DNA of 41,630 nucleotides from an uncultured Corynebacterium sp. (GCF_946998835.1 NZ_CAMQAZ010000022.1:1-41630); one strand, 5' to 3'; counted from the first letter of the stretch, positions 15,549 to 24,143 are shown. The notes: generated by a model from the letters alone, not told the origin. Program-made: numbers and translations.

Positions 15549-16388
15549 ATGTCGGCACCGACACCTGAAACACCTAAAATTCCCGCCACGCCGAAGCTCG
15601 CTGCAACGGTCCTCCTACTGCGTGACACCCACTGCGGTCTTGAGGTCTACGTCCAAGAGCGTGTGTCCTCCATGCGCTTCGCCGCAAACATGACTGTGTT
15701 TCCCGGCGGCGGTGTCGACCGGCGTGATTTTCCCGCCGTCGCAAATGAGGACGTGACTGCGCCCCAGAATCCCGGTGCTGACCCAGAGCTTCGAATTGCA
15801 CAGTTGTTTAACGTCGACCGCGCACGGGCGCATGCCCTCACCTGCGCGGCGGTACGGGAGACATTTGAGGAAACAGGCACCCTCTTGGCGCGCGACGCCA
15901 GCGGAGAGCTTGTTTCTGACGGGCATCGCTTCCACCTCCAGCGGCGGCAACTGGAAGCGCACGAGTTGTCATTGACCGAGTTCCTCATTGGCGAGAACCT
16001 GACCCTCGACGCGGACCTGGTCAGCCCCTGGGCCAACTGGGTGACACCTGAGTCCAACCCCATCCGCTACGACACCTATTTCTTCCTCGCCGCGCTTCCC
16101 GACGGTCAAAGGGCCGACGGTGACACCTCGGAGGCCTCATCCTCCGGTTGGTTCCGGCCGACCACCATTTTGGACGGGTGGCGACGTGGCTTGCTTGGCC
16201 TCATGCCGCCGACCTGGGCACAACTCAGCCGCTTGGATCGAGTGAGTACTGTGGCCGAGGCGCTAGAGGTGGCTAGGAGCACCCCAGTACGCCGCACCAA
16301 CAGTGACTTCCTCGGCGAACCCTTTATGGATGAGTACTTTGCGGTTGCTACCCACATGGGTCACTTGCGCAAAGGCATGAAGCGATAG
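15549..16388 (+). CDS. NUDIX hydrolase (NUDT19/CoA-diphosphatase-like)
   Basis: This 279-aa hydrolase probably acts on a nucleoside-diphosphate-linked compound. The Nudix box is split: FPGGGVDRRDF (about residues 56-66) is separated by about 35 residues from AAVRETFEETG, with catalytic R103-E104 and E107/E108. A long insert inside the box is characteristic of the NUDT19-like branch, some of which hydrolyse CoA esters. The substrate here is unproven. The C-terminal half (WANWVTPESNPIRYDTYFF, ending THMGHLRKGMKR) is typical of actinobacterial members. It starts 6 bp after the ABC gene stop. Confidence 0.88.
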   Translation: MSAPTPETPKIPATPKLAATVLLLRDTHCGLEVYVQERVSSMRFAANMTVFPGGGVDRRDFPAVANEDVTAPQNPGADPELRIAQLFNVDRARAHALTCAAVRETFEETGTLLARDASGELVSDGHRFHLQRRQLEAHELSLTEFLIGENLTLDADLVSPWANWVTPESNPIRYDTYFFLAALPDGQRADGDTSEASSSGWFRPTTILDGWRRGLLGLMPPTWAQLSRLDRVSTVAEALEVARSTPVRRTNSDFLGEPFMDEYFAVATHMGHLRKGMKR

Positions 16389-16441
16389 TCGGCTACCCGC
16401 GCTATAAGCCGGCTAATCCCTTAACTGGAAGGAAAATACGA

Positions 16442-17626
16442 GTGTCCCTGTCCGCTGCAGAGGTGCGCGCCATTGCTGCACACCCGGAGTGGCTGTATGA
16501 GGCAGACCACCTCGCCTTGACCAAGAAATCTCTTATTGCAGATTCCGCGCACCTTCGCGAGCACTGCGGTGAGTACGGTCGCGCGGTCATTGAAGTGGCC
16601 ACTGCCCGACGCTCGGCGGCTGCAAAATTGCCTGGAGCCTGGATTTTCTCTTCCGAAGCAGCGCAACAGGCCACGCCCTTTGTCGTGGCCACCGCTCGTG
16701 CTCGTAGGCTTGCGCAACTGGGAGTCGAGGCAGTAGCCGATGTGACCTGCTCCATTGGCACGGAGGTGGCAGCTATTGACCACGAGGGCCTAACAGTTGT
16801 CGGCTCCGACCTCGATTCCGCACGCCTGTCCATGGCGCGGCACAACGTCGGCAAAGACATCTTCGCGCAGGCCGATGCTTTGCAGCCGGCCTTCGACGCA
16901 CCCGTCATCGTCGCTGACCCCGCACGTCGCTCCGGTGGGCGCCGAATCACCAACCCGGAGGATCTGCTTCCACCGCTGTCTTCACTCATCGCAGCGTGGC
17001 CGGGCCGAGAATTGGCTATCAAATGCGCGCCGGGGCTCGACTTCAGCGAGTGGAGCGGGGAAGTGGCTCTCACTTCGGTGGATGGTTCAGTCAAGGAGGC
17101 GTGTCTATATACGCCAGGGCTGGCCGGTGTTACCGATGGGCGACCAGTAACGCGGTCGGCGATGGTTATCCAGGCCGTCGATAAGCACAAACCGTTGGAA
17201 CTATCGGCGGCGCACGTGCAGACGTACGACGACACCATGTCTGACGATGTCGATGTCCAATCTGCTGGCCGTTACATCATTGACCCGGATGGGGCGGTTG
17301 TGCGCGCCGGGCTGGTGCGACATTTCGCGGCGGCGCATGGGCTGTGGCAGCTCGATGAGCGGATTGCACACGTCAGCGGCGATGTATTGCCGCGGGGAAT
17401 TGCCGGTTTTGAGGTTATTGAGCAAGTTGGGCTGAAACAGGTTCGTAAGGCCTTGGCGGCATTGGATTGCGGGTCGGCGGAGATTCTCGTGCGCGGTGTA
17501 GATGCGAATCCGGATGTGTTGCGCAAACAGTGGAAGCTGAAAGGCACCAGGGCGTTGGCGGTGGTGGTCACGCGCATCGGACGGAGCGCGACGGCGTTCA
17601 TCTGTCAGCCGCGCGAGGTCGGTTAG
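16442..17626 (+). CDS. Class I SAM-dependent methyltransferase, THUMP-like domain family
   Basis: This 394-aa protein has a central Rossmann-type methyltransferase (DVTCSIGTEVAAIDHEGLTVVGSDLDSARL for SAM binding; VIVADPARRSGGRRI, a DPxR/DPPY-like catalytic stretch) and a C-terminal THUMP-like region (GSAEILVRGVDANPDVLRKQ, KGTRALAVVVTRIG). THUMP-type domains bind RNA in tRNA-modifying enzymes, so an RNA substrate is likely but not shown. The start is GTG 16442, with GGAAGGAA (16427-16434) as ribosome binding site. It is the last of three co-directional genes from 14706. Confidence 0.87.
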   Translation: MSLSAAEVRAIAAHPEWLYEADHLALTKKSLIADSAHLREHCGEYGRAVIEVATARRSAAAKLPGAWIFSSEAAQQATPFVVATARARRLAQLGVEAVADVTCSIGTEVAAIDHEGLTVVGSDLDSARLSMARHNVGKDIFAQADALQPAFDAPVIVADPARRSGGRRITNPEDLLPPLSSLIAAWPGRELAIKCAPGLDFSEWSGEVALTSVDGSVKEACLYTPGLAGVTDGRPVTRSAMVIQAVDKHKPLELSAAHVQTYDDTMSDDVDVQSAGRYIIDPDGAVVRAGLVRHFAAAHGLWQLDERIAHVSGDVLPRGIAGFEVIEQVGLKQVRKALAALDCGSAEILVRGVDANPDVLRKQWKLKGTRALAVVVTRIGRSATAFICQPREVG

Positions 17627-17963
17627 AGACCGCTTTACGACGGAAAATTGGTGGGGGTAGCCTGTTGGGGATCGGTGTTTGCTGTTGGCGAATACTGCCG
17701 AGCCGGCAGCGGCCGATTGCGTATTATTAACCTCTGACATGCGGGAATGTCATGTTTGTGGATGGGGTGGGTCCGTGGCGCCAGAAAAAATTTAAAAAAA
17801 TAACGACATTGTTATCTGGATCACCTTCGCATTGGCGACAGGTTCTGTTATCTTCAACACAGACGACCTAGAGCGTGGCCTGGTTCACTTTATTGTGAAG
17901 TGGTTTGCGAAGTAAGGTCAGATAAACGTTCACCAGTAATCAACCAGTAAGGACGACAGAAAA
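17627..17963. other. 337-bp intergenic region upstream of etfB
   Basis: No gene is supported here. It contains TGACAT-N6-ATGTCA (17735-17752), a very AT-rich run around 17784-17804, the inverted repeat ATAAC-N6-GTTAT (17800-17815) and a possible promoter (TTCGCA about 17 bp before TATCTT, near 17826-17855). A CCAGTAA direct repeat lies close to the etfB start. The region most likely holds the etfBA promoter and its control sites. Confidence 0.5.
17735..17752. promoter_or_regulatory. Inverted repeat TGACAT-N6-ATGTCA, candidate operator
   Basis: Two perfect 6-bp arms are separated by GCGGGA. The site lies about 210 bp upstream of etfB and about 110 bp after the preceding gene. The symmetry suits a dimeric regulator, but none can be named. 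Confidence 0.4.
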
Positions 17964-18749
17964 ATGCCGAACATCGTGGTTCTGGTCAAGCAGGTTCCGG
18001 ACACCTGGTCCGAGCGTAAGCTCACTGACGACAAGTTTGTCCTCGATCGTGAGTCTGCAGACGCAGTTCTCGACGAAATTAATGAGAACGCAGTTGAGGC
18101 TGCACTGCAGCTGAAGGAAGAGCACGGCGGTAAGGTTACCGTCGCAACTGTTGGCCCGGATCGTGCCGTCGAGGCACTGCGCAAGGCTCTGTCCATGGGT
18201 GCTGACGATGCCGTCATCCTCTCCGACGACGCACTTGAGGGCTCCGACGCAGTCCAGACTGCCTGGGCTCTGTCCAACGTCATTGACACTCTCGAGGATG
18301 TTGACCTCATCATCACCGGTAACGCTTCCACCGACGGTGGCACCGGTTCTGTCCCGGCAATTCTCGGTGTCTACCGTGACCTCCCGGTTCTGACTCACCT
18401 GCGCTCCGTCGCTATCGAGGGTGACTCCATCACCGGTGAGCGCGAGGTTGAAGACGGCATTTACCAGCTGAAGGCATCCCTGCCGGCAGTTGTTTCCGTC
18501 ACTGAGAAGGCAAACAGCCCGCGCTTCGCATCCTTCAAGGGCATCATGGCCGCTAAGAAGAAGCCGGTCACCGAGCTGACCCTGGACGATGTCGCTGCTG
18601 AGGCAGAGCAGGTCGGTCTCGAAAACGCTGCTACCGGCGTCACTGGCTCCACTCCGAAGCCGGCTAAGACCGCTGGTGAGCGTATTAACGATGAGGGTGA
18701 CGGCGGTGCCAAGCTAGCCGAGTACCTCAAGGCCCAGAAGTTCATCTAA
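17964..18749 (+). CDS. etfB: Electron transfer flavoprotein, beta subunit
   Basis: EtfB forms a heterodimer with EtfA that carries electrons from acyl-CoA and related dehydrogenases to the quinone pool through ETF:quinone oxidoreductase. The 261-aa protein starts MPNIVVLVKQVPDTWSERKL and has the usual fold, with the AMP-binding stretch around VDLIITGNASTDGGTGSVPA. The family signature region (VTEKANSPRFASFKGIMAAKKKP) is present. A ribosome binding site AAGGACG precedes ATG 17964. etfA follows after 54 bp. Codon use is strongly biased compared with the preceding methyltransferase gene, which suggests high expression. No dehydrogenase or ETF-QO gene is in the window. Confidence 0.97.
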   Translation: MPNIVVLVKQVPDTWSERKLTDDKFVLDRESADAVLDEINENAVEAALQLKEEHGGKVTVATVGPDRAVEALRKALSMGADDAVILSDDALEGSDAVQTAWALSNVIDTLEDVDLIITGNASTDGGTGSVPAILGVYRDLPVLTHLRSVAIEGDSITGEREVEDGIYQLKASLPAVVSVTEKANSPRFASFKGIMAAKKKPVTELTLDDVAAEAEQVGLENAATGVTGSTPKPAKTAGERINDEGDGGAKLAEYLKAQKFI

Positions 18750-18803
18750 GGCGCTTGACGCGAATAGAAGACAAATAGAGACACAAGTAGGAGAAAGATC
18801 ACT

Positions 18804-19748
18804 ATGACCGACGTCCTCGTTCTCGTCGAGCACGCAAATGGCGAGCTGAAGAACACTACCACTGAACTGCTGACCGCTGCTTCCGCATTCGGCACCCCGG
18901 CTGCAGTTGTCGTGGGTACCCCGGGCACCGCTGCTGGCTTCGCAGACACCCTGGCTTCCTACGGCGCTGGCGAGATCCTCGCAGCTGAGTCCGACGATGC
19001 CGACAAGTACCTGATTACCCCTGAGGTTGACGTTCTCGTCGGCCTGGCCTCCGAGCGTGAGGTTCCGGTGCTGGTTTCCGCTTCTGCAACCGGCAAGGAA
19101 ATCGCTGGCCGCGTTGCAGCACTGACCGGTTCTGGCCTGCTGTCCGACGTCACCGCTATCAACGACGACGCTTCCGTGAAGTACTCCATCTTCGGTGGCG
19201 AGTACATTGTCGACGGCGTCGGCTACGGCGCATCCCCGGTCTACGCTCTGCGCCCGGGTTCCGTTGACCCGGAGGAGAAGTCCGGTTCCGCTGACGTTAC
19301 CGAGATTGCATTCCCGGAGATTGGCAACAACGCTGTCGAGATTGTTTCCTTCGCACCGGCTGAGGGCGGCGACCGTCCGGAGCTGACCGAGGCTAAGCTG
19401 GTTGTTTCCGGTGGCCGCGGTGTCGCCTCCGAGGATGGCTTCAAGAACGTTGTTGAGCCGCTGGCAGACGTTCTCGGTGCTGCTGTTGGTGCTTCCCGTG
19501 CTGCTGTTGACGCTGGCTACTACCCGGGCCAGTTCCAGGTCGGCCAGACCGGTAAGACCGTTTCCCCGGACCTCTACGTTGCTCTGGGCATCTCCGGTGC
19601 AATTCAGCACAAGGCTGGTATGCAGACCTCCAAGACCATCGTTGTGGTCAACAAGGACGAAGAGGCTCCACTGTTCGAGATTGCTGACTTCGGTGTCGTC
19701 GGTGATCTGTTCGACGTCGTCCCGCAGGCCATCGAGAACCTGAAGTAA
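18804..19748 (+). CDS. etfA: Electron transfer flavoprotein, alpha subunit
   Basis: EtfA holds most of the FAD site of the ETF dimer. The 314-aa protein has a variable N-terminal domain (MTDVLVLVEHANGELKNTT) and the conserved C-terminal FAD-binding domain: VVSGGRGVASEDGF, GASRAAVDAGY, QVGQTGKTVSPDLYVALGI and SGAIQHKAGM. GTAGGAGAAAG (about 18787-18797) is its ribosome binding site. It is the second gene of the etfBA pair and ends before a strong terminator. Length and motifs are normal. Confidence 0.97.
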   Translation: MTDVLVLVEHANGELKNTTTELLTAASAFGTPAAVVVGTPGTAAGFADTLASYGAGEILAAESDDADKYLITPEVDVLVGLASEREVPVLVSASATGKEIAGRVAALTGSGLLSDVTAINDDASVKYSIFGGEYIVDGVGYGASPVYALRPGSVDPEEKSGSADVTEIAFPEIGNNAVEIVSFAPAEGGDRPELTEAKLVVSGGRGVASEDGFKNVVEPLADVLGAAVGASRAAVDAGYYPGQFQVGQTGKTVSPDLYVALGISGAIQHKAGMQTSKTIVVVNKDEEAPLFEIADFGVVGDLFDVVPQAIENLK

Positions 19749-19807
19749 TACACGCCTGTTGCAAGGCCACAAGGCTGCTAGCCGGCAGCCCACTGGTTGG
19801 TAACTCC

Positions 19808-19859
19808 ATGCTCGGGGTGGGCACAGATTTCCATGTCTGTTCCCGCCCCGAGCATTTTT
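19808..19859 (+). terminator. Intrinsic terminator of etfBA
   Basis: ATGCTCGGGG (19808-19817) pairs with CCCCGAGCAT (19846-19855). Inner GGG/CCC and ACAGA/TCTGT pairs extend the stem, and TTTTTG follows. It lies about 60 bp after the etfA stop. Confidence 0.93.
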
Positions 19860-19983
19860 GTTGGTTGTAACTGATTTCTTGTTCGCCCCTGATTGTGTCC
19901 GTGTGGGCTGCCGGTGTGGACTTCCCGCGTGGGCAGAGAGTCTTAGCCTGTGGCGGGTAGTGAGCTTTAGGTGCGCCCGGCGT

Positions 19984-19989
19984 TATACT
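19984..19989 (+). promoter_or_regulatory. Putative -10 box of the cysteine desulfurase gene
   Basis: TATACT (within TTATACT) lies 6 nt before ATG 19996. This is a near-consensus -10 at the spacing expected for a leaderless transcript. Confidence 0.6.
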
Positions 19990-19995
19990 GCCTGC

Positions 19996-21192
19996 ATGAT
20001 TAATGACCACAGTGCTGCCGCTCCGAGCAAAAGGAGTGACGTGAAGTTGTCTACGAAGGCGCGCCACTTTGTGGATCATGCCGCCACCACACCACTGCGC
20101 CCAGAGGCACGCGCTGCGATGGTCGATAACCTAGATTTGGCCAATCCTTCGGGGCAGTACGCTACTGCCCGAATCGCGAAAAAGGTCCTGGAAGAGTCTC
20201 GCGAAGAGATTGCGGAGCTGCTCGGTGCTGATCCGATCGAGGTAGTTTTCACCTCTGGCGGTACGGAGGCTGACAATCTGGCGATTTCGGGCCTGTATTT
20301 CAAGGCCCCTGGCTCTGACATTGTGGTTCCGCCCATTGAACATGACGCAGTGTTGAAGACCTGTCGTCATGTGGAAAAGGAACACTGGGCGCGAATCGTC
20401 CCCGCCCCGGTGGACGCTGCTGGAAGGGTGGATGTAGAAGCCTTGCCCACGCTGGATAGGAACTCCACTGCGTTGGTTACCTGTATGTGGGCCAATAATG
20501 AAACTGGCGCTGTACAGCCAATCAGTGAGATTTCAGCACTCGCTAAAAAGGCGCGTGTTCCCTTCCATATTGATGCAGTGCAGGCTGCTGGTCACCTCCC
20601 CATAGATTTCCATTCCTCGGGTGCCGCAACAATGGCCATTTCGGCACATAAGTTTGGCGGACCCCGTGGAATCGGAGCACTGCTGGTGCGCCGAGACGTA
20701 ACACTGTGTCCACATAACAATGGCGGCGGGCAGGAACGCGGCTTGCGGTCCGGAACTCAAGATGTCGCATCGGCAGCGGGCATGGCGGCTGGTTTGCGTG
20801 CGGCAGTTTCTGAGATGCAAGCCGAACAAGAGCGGGTAAAGAATCTCACTGAACAGCTCACCCATGCGATTGCTGGTATTGACGGTGCGATTGTGCACAC
20901 CACTCAGCCGGCATTAGCTGGGCACGTGTACGCCAGTTTCCCCGGTGCAGAAGCGGATAGCCTCATTATGCTCTTCGATGCTGCCGGTATTGATTGCTCT
21001 ACTGGTTCGGCATGCAGCGCAGGCGTTAATCGCCCCTCTCATGTGCTCGCAGCGATGGGTGTGAGTGAGCCGGAGGCGCGTTCGGCAATTCGGTTTACGT
21101 TGGGGTGGACGTCGACGCAGGGCGACGTCGATGCTGTTATTGCTGCATTGCCAGAAACCGTGATGCGCGCACGCAAGGCAGGTATGGCGTAG
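19996..21192 (+). CDS. Cysteine desulfurase (NifS/IscS family)
   Basis: This PLP enzyme takes sulfur from cysteine and hands it on as persulfide. The next gene is mnmA, so its likely job is sulfur supply for tRNA 2-thiouridine (it may also serve Fe-S assembly). Motifs are RHFVDHAATTPLRPEA near the N-terminus, FTSGGTEADNL, the PLP lysine K219 in SAHKFGGPRG, and the catalytic cysteine C340 in STGSACSAGVNRPSHVL. Two starts are plausible. ATG 19996 has a TATACT box 6 nt upstream (leaderless, 398 aa, chosen). GTG 20041 has AAGGAG only 4 nt before it (383 aa) and is closer to the family N-terminus. The long open frame further upstream is not supported. Confidence 0.93.
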   Translation: MINDHSAAAPSKRSDVKLSTKARHFVDHAATTPLRPEARAAMVDNLDLANPSGQYATARIAKKVLEESREEIAELLGADPIEVVFTSGGTEADNLAISGLYFKAPGSDIVVPPIEHDAVLKTCRHVEKEHWARIVPAPVDAAGRVDVEALPTLDRNSTALVTCMWANNETGAVQPISEISALAKKARVPFHIDAVQAAGHLPIDFHSSGAATMAISAHKFGGPRGIGALLVRRDVTLCPHNNGGGQERGLRSGTQDVASAAGMAAGLRAAVSEMQAEQERVKNLTEQLTHAIAGIDGAIVHTTQPALAGHVYASFPGAEADSLIMLFDAAGIDCSTGSACSAGVNRPSHVLAAMGVSEPEARSAIRFTLGWTSTQGDVDAVIAALPETVMRARKAGMA

Positions 21193-21292
21193 CAGGCGGC
21201 GCGCACTATGCGGGGAGCCGAACGATGGTACGGTGACACGAGCTTTCCAACAGTGGCAAAGCTAGGTGTACAGATCACAGAAAGGATTCACT

Positions 21293-22414
21293 ATGCGTGT
21301 TTTGGCGGCTATGAGCGGTGGCGTCGATTCTTCGGTGGCAGCTGCTCGCGCACTAGCAGCAGGACACGAGGTTGTGGGTGTGCACTTAGCCTTATCGAAG
21401 GATCCGCAGTCCGTTCGTGCGGGCTCCCGGGGATGCTGTTCTCTGGAAGACTCCGGCGACGCGCGACGGGTATGCGATGAGCTGGGAATTCCGTTCTATG
21501 TGTGGGATTTTTCCGAGCGCTTCAAAGAAGAGGTCATGGATGACTTCTATGATTCGTACGAACGCGGCGAAACTCCCAATCCCTGCCTGCGTTGCAACGA
21601 GCGCATCAAGTTCGCAGCTCTGCTGGAACGAGGTCTGGCGCTCGGCTTCGACGCGGTGGTAACTGGTCACTACGCCTTGCTTGGCGACGATGGCCTGTTG
21701 CGCCGGGGCCGCGATATGAAAAAGGACCAGTCGTATGTCCTCGGAGTGCTCGACCGCGAGCAACTTAGGCACTCCCTTTTCCCGGTCGGCGATACCGAAA
21801 AACCCGAGATTCGCGAAGAAGCGCGCGATATGGGGCTGGGCACGGCAAATAAGCCAGATTCTTACGACATTTGTTTCATTCCGGACGGCAATACCCAGGC
21901 CTTTCTCGGCGCTAAAATTGGGCGTCGACCTGGTCTCATCGTAGATAAGGAGACCGGCAACACCGTTGCTGAGCACGACGGTGTCTACGGGTTCACGATT
22001 GGCCAGCGCAAGGGCATTGGCCTGCCGGGACCAATGGCTGACGGAAAGCCGCGCTATGTCACGGGAATCGATGCGGATACGGCAACGGTGACCATTGGCA
22101 CTGCTGATGACCTCAACGTCAATGTGCTACAGGCTGACCGCGCTATCTGGTTGGCAGAACCTTCCGAGGTTGTGGCAGCGGCAGCTGATGGGAAACTACA
22201 GGTGCAGGTGCGTGCCCACGGCAAACCTGTGGACTGCACTATAGAGGTTACTGCTGGTCCCGATGACGAGGTCACTGGTCGAGGTGGCTCCTTTGAGCTA
22301 AAGCTCTCTGAACCAATGCGAGGCATCGCTCCTGGCCAGGCGGCAGTGCTTTACTACACTGATCCCGCTGGCGACTACGTGCTCGGTTCTGGCACGATTG
22401 TTGCTACTGTTTAA
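21293..22414 (+). CDS. mnmA: tRNA-specific 2-thiouridylase MnmA
   Basis: MnmA thiolates U34 of Lys, Glu and Gln tRNAs using ATP and a persulfide relay. The 373-aa protein begins MRVLAAMSGGVDSSVAAARA (PP-loop SGGVDSS). The catalytic cysteine pair is C98 (NPCLRCN) and C194 (SYDICFIPDG). GYHYA-like TGHYALLG, the YVLG stretch and the C-terminal beta-barrel (SEPMRGIAPGQAAVLYY) are in place. The start at 21293 is chosen because AAAGGA lies 6 nt upstream and the N-terminus matches the family; the frame is open a little further upstream. The cysteine desulfurase gene ends 100 bp before it. Confidence 0.97.
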   Translation: MRVLAAMSGGVDSSVAAARALAAGHEVVGVHLALSKDPQSVRAGSRGCCSLEDSGDARRVCDELGIPFYVWDFSERFKEEVMDDFYDSYERGETPNPCLRCNERIKFAALLERGLALGFDAVVTGHYALLGDDGLLRRGRDMKKDQSYVLGVLDREQLRHSLFPVGDTEKPEIREEARDMGLGTANKPDSYDICFIPDGNTQAFLGAKIGRRPGLIVDKETGNTVAEHDGVYGFTIGQRKGIGLPGPMADGKPRYVTGIDADTATVTIGTADDLNVNVLQADRAIWLAEPSEVVAAAADGKLQVQVRAHGKPVDCTIEVTAGPDDEVTGRGGSFELKLSEPMRGIAPGQAAVLYYTDPAGDYVLGSGTIVATV

Positions 22415-22441
22415 CCCTTTCTTCAGGAGAGCGCGTTTTCC

Positions 22442-23482
22442 GTGACATCCTTTGTCGGTTTAGGCCCCATGCCGGGAATCAATCCCCACGAGGCAGCAGA
22501 GATCATTATTGGTGAATGCTTGGACGGACATGTAGCGCTGCCATTACTTCCTGCGCGCGGCCTCGGTGCTGATTTGATTGGCCGCACGGCTGTACTCATG
22601 GCCGACCTGAACGTGGATAGGGGAGCGCGGAGCTGGAAGATAGCCGACAGAGCCGGCCGGCTTCAATCCCGGGCACGTGATTTTCTCGCCCGTGACATTG
22701 ATGCCTGCGAAGAACTGTGGGAAACGGCGCCTCAGCTGGTTCGCCTGGTAGCAGCTGGCCCCTGGACTATGGCAGCTTCCGTGGAAACTGCCGGAGGCAG
22801 ATTAGTAGCAACAGATCATGGCGCGGTTTCCTACTTTGCTGAATCGCTGGCTGCTGGGCTCATCTCCCAAGCTGCTGACGTGCGGCGTCGCTTTGATTGC
22901 GCCGTGGAAGTCCTTCTCGTTGAACCGATGCTCAGCGCCGTTGCTCGCGGGGCAGTGCGCGCCCCATCAATGATGCTTGGGGTCAATGGCTACCTTCCAG
23001 CTGTCGGTTCGCGAGAGATTGCCGAGGAGTACCGCCGTCTTACAACCGAATTGCTTAACGACGGTATTGAGACCGTAATCGCCGTGGAGAAAATTGACGG
23101 CATTGATTTACGCGCAATCTCTGACTCCGGTGCCACCGGGCTGTGGATTCCGCATACTGAACTCTCGACGAATGCACACTTGGACTTTGTCGCTGCTGCG
23201 GTCGATAAGGGATTAGAGCTGCAGCTTGGCATCGTGCCCGTGCATGTCGCGGAGCGGGACGAATTTAGCGGAGAGGCCATCGGTAGCTCTCCCCGCGGAG
23301 TAGCTGAGCAGGCTGCACGGTTGTGGGAGGAATTGGGGTATTCCCATCAGGACCGCGCAACCAAGCTATCAATCGCTCCGGTGTCAGGGTTTGCGCACAG
23401 CGATGTTGATGAAACTATTGCTCAGCTTCGTGCGGGGCGCGAGACGGCTGAGCTGATGCGTCGCGCTGCGGGGGATTTGTAG
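22442..23482 (+). CDS. MetE-like (UROD/MetE superfamily) protein, function unknown
   Basis: This 346-aa protein resembles the C-terminal barrel of cobalamin-independent methionine synthase, and relatives in this position (Rv3015c-like, between mnmA and ligA) are often named methionine synthase. The start GTG 22442 follows AGGAGAG. It has the N-terminal FVGLGPMPGINPHEAAEII and strands such as VEVLLVEPMLSAVARG and ATGLWIPHTELS. True MetE needs a His-x-Cys, a Glu and a second Cys as zinc ligands. I find no HxC, and only three cysteines overall (in GECLDG, DACEEL and FDCAVE). Methionine synthesis is therefore doubtful. It follows mnmA by 27 bp and overlaps the convergent tetR gene by 68 bp. Confidence 0.85.
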   Translation: MTSFVGLGPMPGINPHEAAEIIIGECLDGHVALPLLPARGLGADLIGRTAVLMADLNVDRGARSWKIADRAGRLQSRARDFLARDIDACEELWETAPQLVRLVAAGPWTMAASVETAGGRLVATDHGAVSYFAESLAAGLISQAADVRRRFDCAVEVLLVEPMLSAVARGAVRAPSMMLGVNGYLPAVGSREIAEEYRRLTTELLNDGIETVIAVEKIDGIDLRAISDSGATGLWIPHTELSTNAHLDFVAAAVDKGLELQLGIVPVHVAERDEFSGEAIGSSPRGVAEQAARLWEELGYSHQDRATKLSIAPVSGFAHSDVDETIAQLRAGRETAELMRRAAGDL

Positions 23483-24101
23483 CCTGTGCGGTAGCGGAGA
23501 CCAAAATCGCTTCCACGGCTTCTTCATGCCACGCAATGTAGGTTTTCAACTGTTCGTCGTTAAGCGAAAGTGCTTCTACGGCGGTGACGGCAGAGTTGAC
23601 AATGTTTTGGATTGTGCGGGCGACGAGAAAGCCCTGAGACTCGGCGAGACTGTCGAGCTTCGTGATTGCGACGACGAGAATGTCGTGTAGTTCGGCGTGG
23701 ATTGCCCCGATTTCGCGCTGGGCATCTTGGTGAAAGTGGTAGGAGAAAACTGCCGTTCGCCACGCGTGTTTTGAGTCGCTGGCCATGCTGATGTTGGCGC
23801 GGACGAATGCGCGAGCAGCGGAAATAGGGTCCGGGGCCGCTTTCACGGATGTGGCAACGGCGGTTTTCCATTGGGGAAAATCACGCAGGACGAGCGCTGC
23901 GACCAGATCATCGACAGTGTTGTAGTAGCGATAGAAACTGGACCGAGCAATTCCGGCCTCCTTTGCGATCTCACCCACCTTAAGGGGTGCCTCTATGTCG
24001 CTAACTGCTTGTTGTGCGAGCAGGCTGCTCGCAGCATCCATCAGCTTTTCATTGACTTGTCGACGGTGTTCGACAACGGTGGCCGCAGAAATTCTAGGCA
24101 T
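23415..24101 (-). CDS. TetR-family transcriptional regulator
   Basis: This 228-aa regulator has an N-terminal TetR helix-turn-helix (residues about 15-65: VNEKLMDAASSLLAQQ, LKVGEIAKEAGIARSSFYRY) and an all-helical C-terminal ligand domain. The ATG at 24101 is preceded by AAGGA on the reverse strand. It diverges from an MMPL exporter gene. A perfect 9-3-9 palindrome (24123-24143) lies in the 138-bp gap between them, 22 bp before its own start. The likely role is repression of the exporter and of itself, relieved by an exported compound (inference). Its 3' end overlaps the MetE-like gene by 68 bp in the opposite direction. Confidence 0.92.
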   Translation of the reverse strand: MPRISAATVVEHRRQVNEKLMDAASSLLAQQAVSDIEAPLKVGEIAKEAGIARSSFYRYYNTVDDLVAALVLRDFPQWKTAVATSVKAAPDPISAARAFVRANISMASDSKHAWRTAVFSYHFHQDAQREIGAIHAELHDILVVAITKLDSLAESQGFLVARTIQNIVNSAVTAVEALSLNDEQLKTYIAWHEEAVEAILVSATAQATNPPQRDASAQPSRAPHEAEQ

Positions 24102-24122
24102 GGCGAAATCCTTGGTTTCTGA

Positions 24123-24143
24123 GAAAGAACGGAGCGTTCTTTC
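24123..24143. promoter_or_regulatory. Perfect palindromic operator candidate for the TetR regulator
   Basis: GAAAGAACG (24123-24131), spacer GAG, CGTTCTTTC (24135-24143): a perfect 9-bp inverted repeat. It sits between the start of tetR and the AT-rich TTATAA (about 24152-24157), which could be a -10 region for tetR on the reverse strand. This size and symmetry are typical of TetR operators. Confidence 0.7.

Noticed and set aside
18714..19793. 359-codon reverse-strand open frame opposite etfA
   Set aside because: It is a shadow of the highly biased etfA codons and crosses the etfB end and the etfA 3' end without any domain.
19858..19995. Upstream extension of the cysteine desulfurase frame
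   Set aside because: It begins inside the etfA terminator and precedes the TATACT promoter box. The sequence is Cys/Arg-rich and unlike the family.
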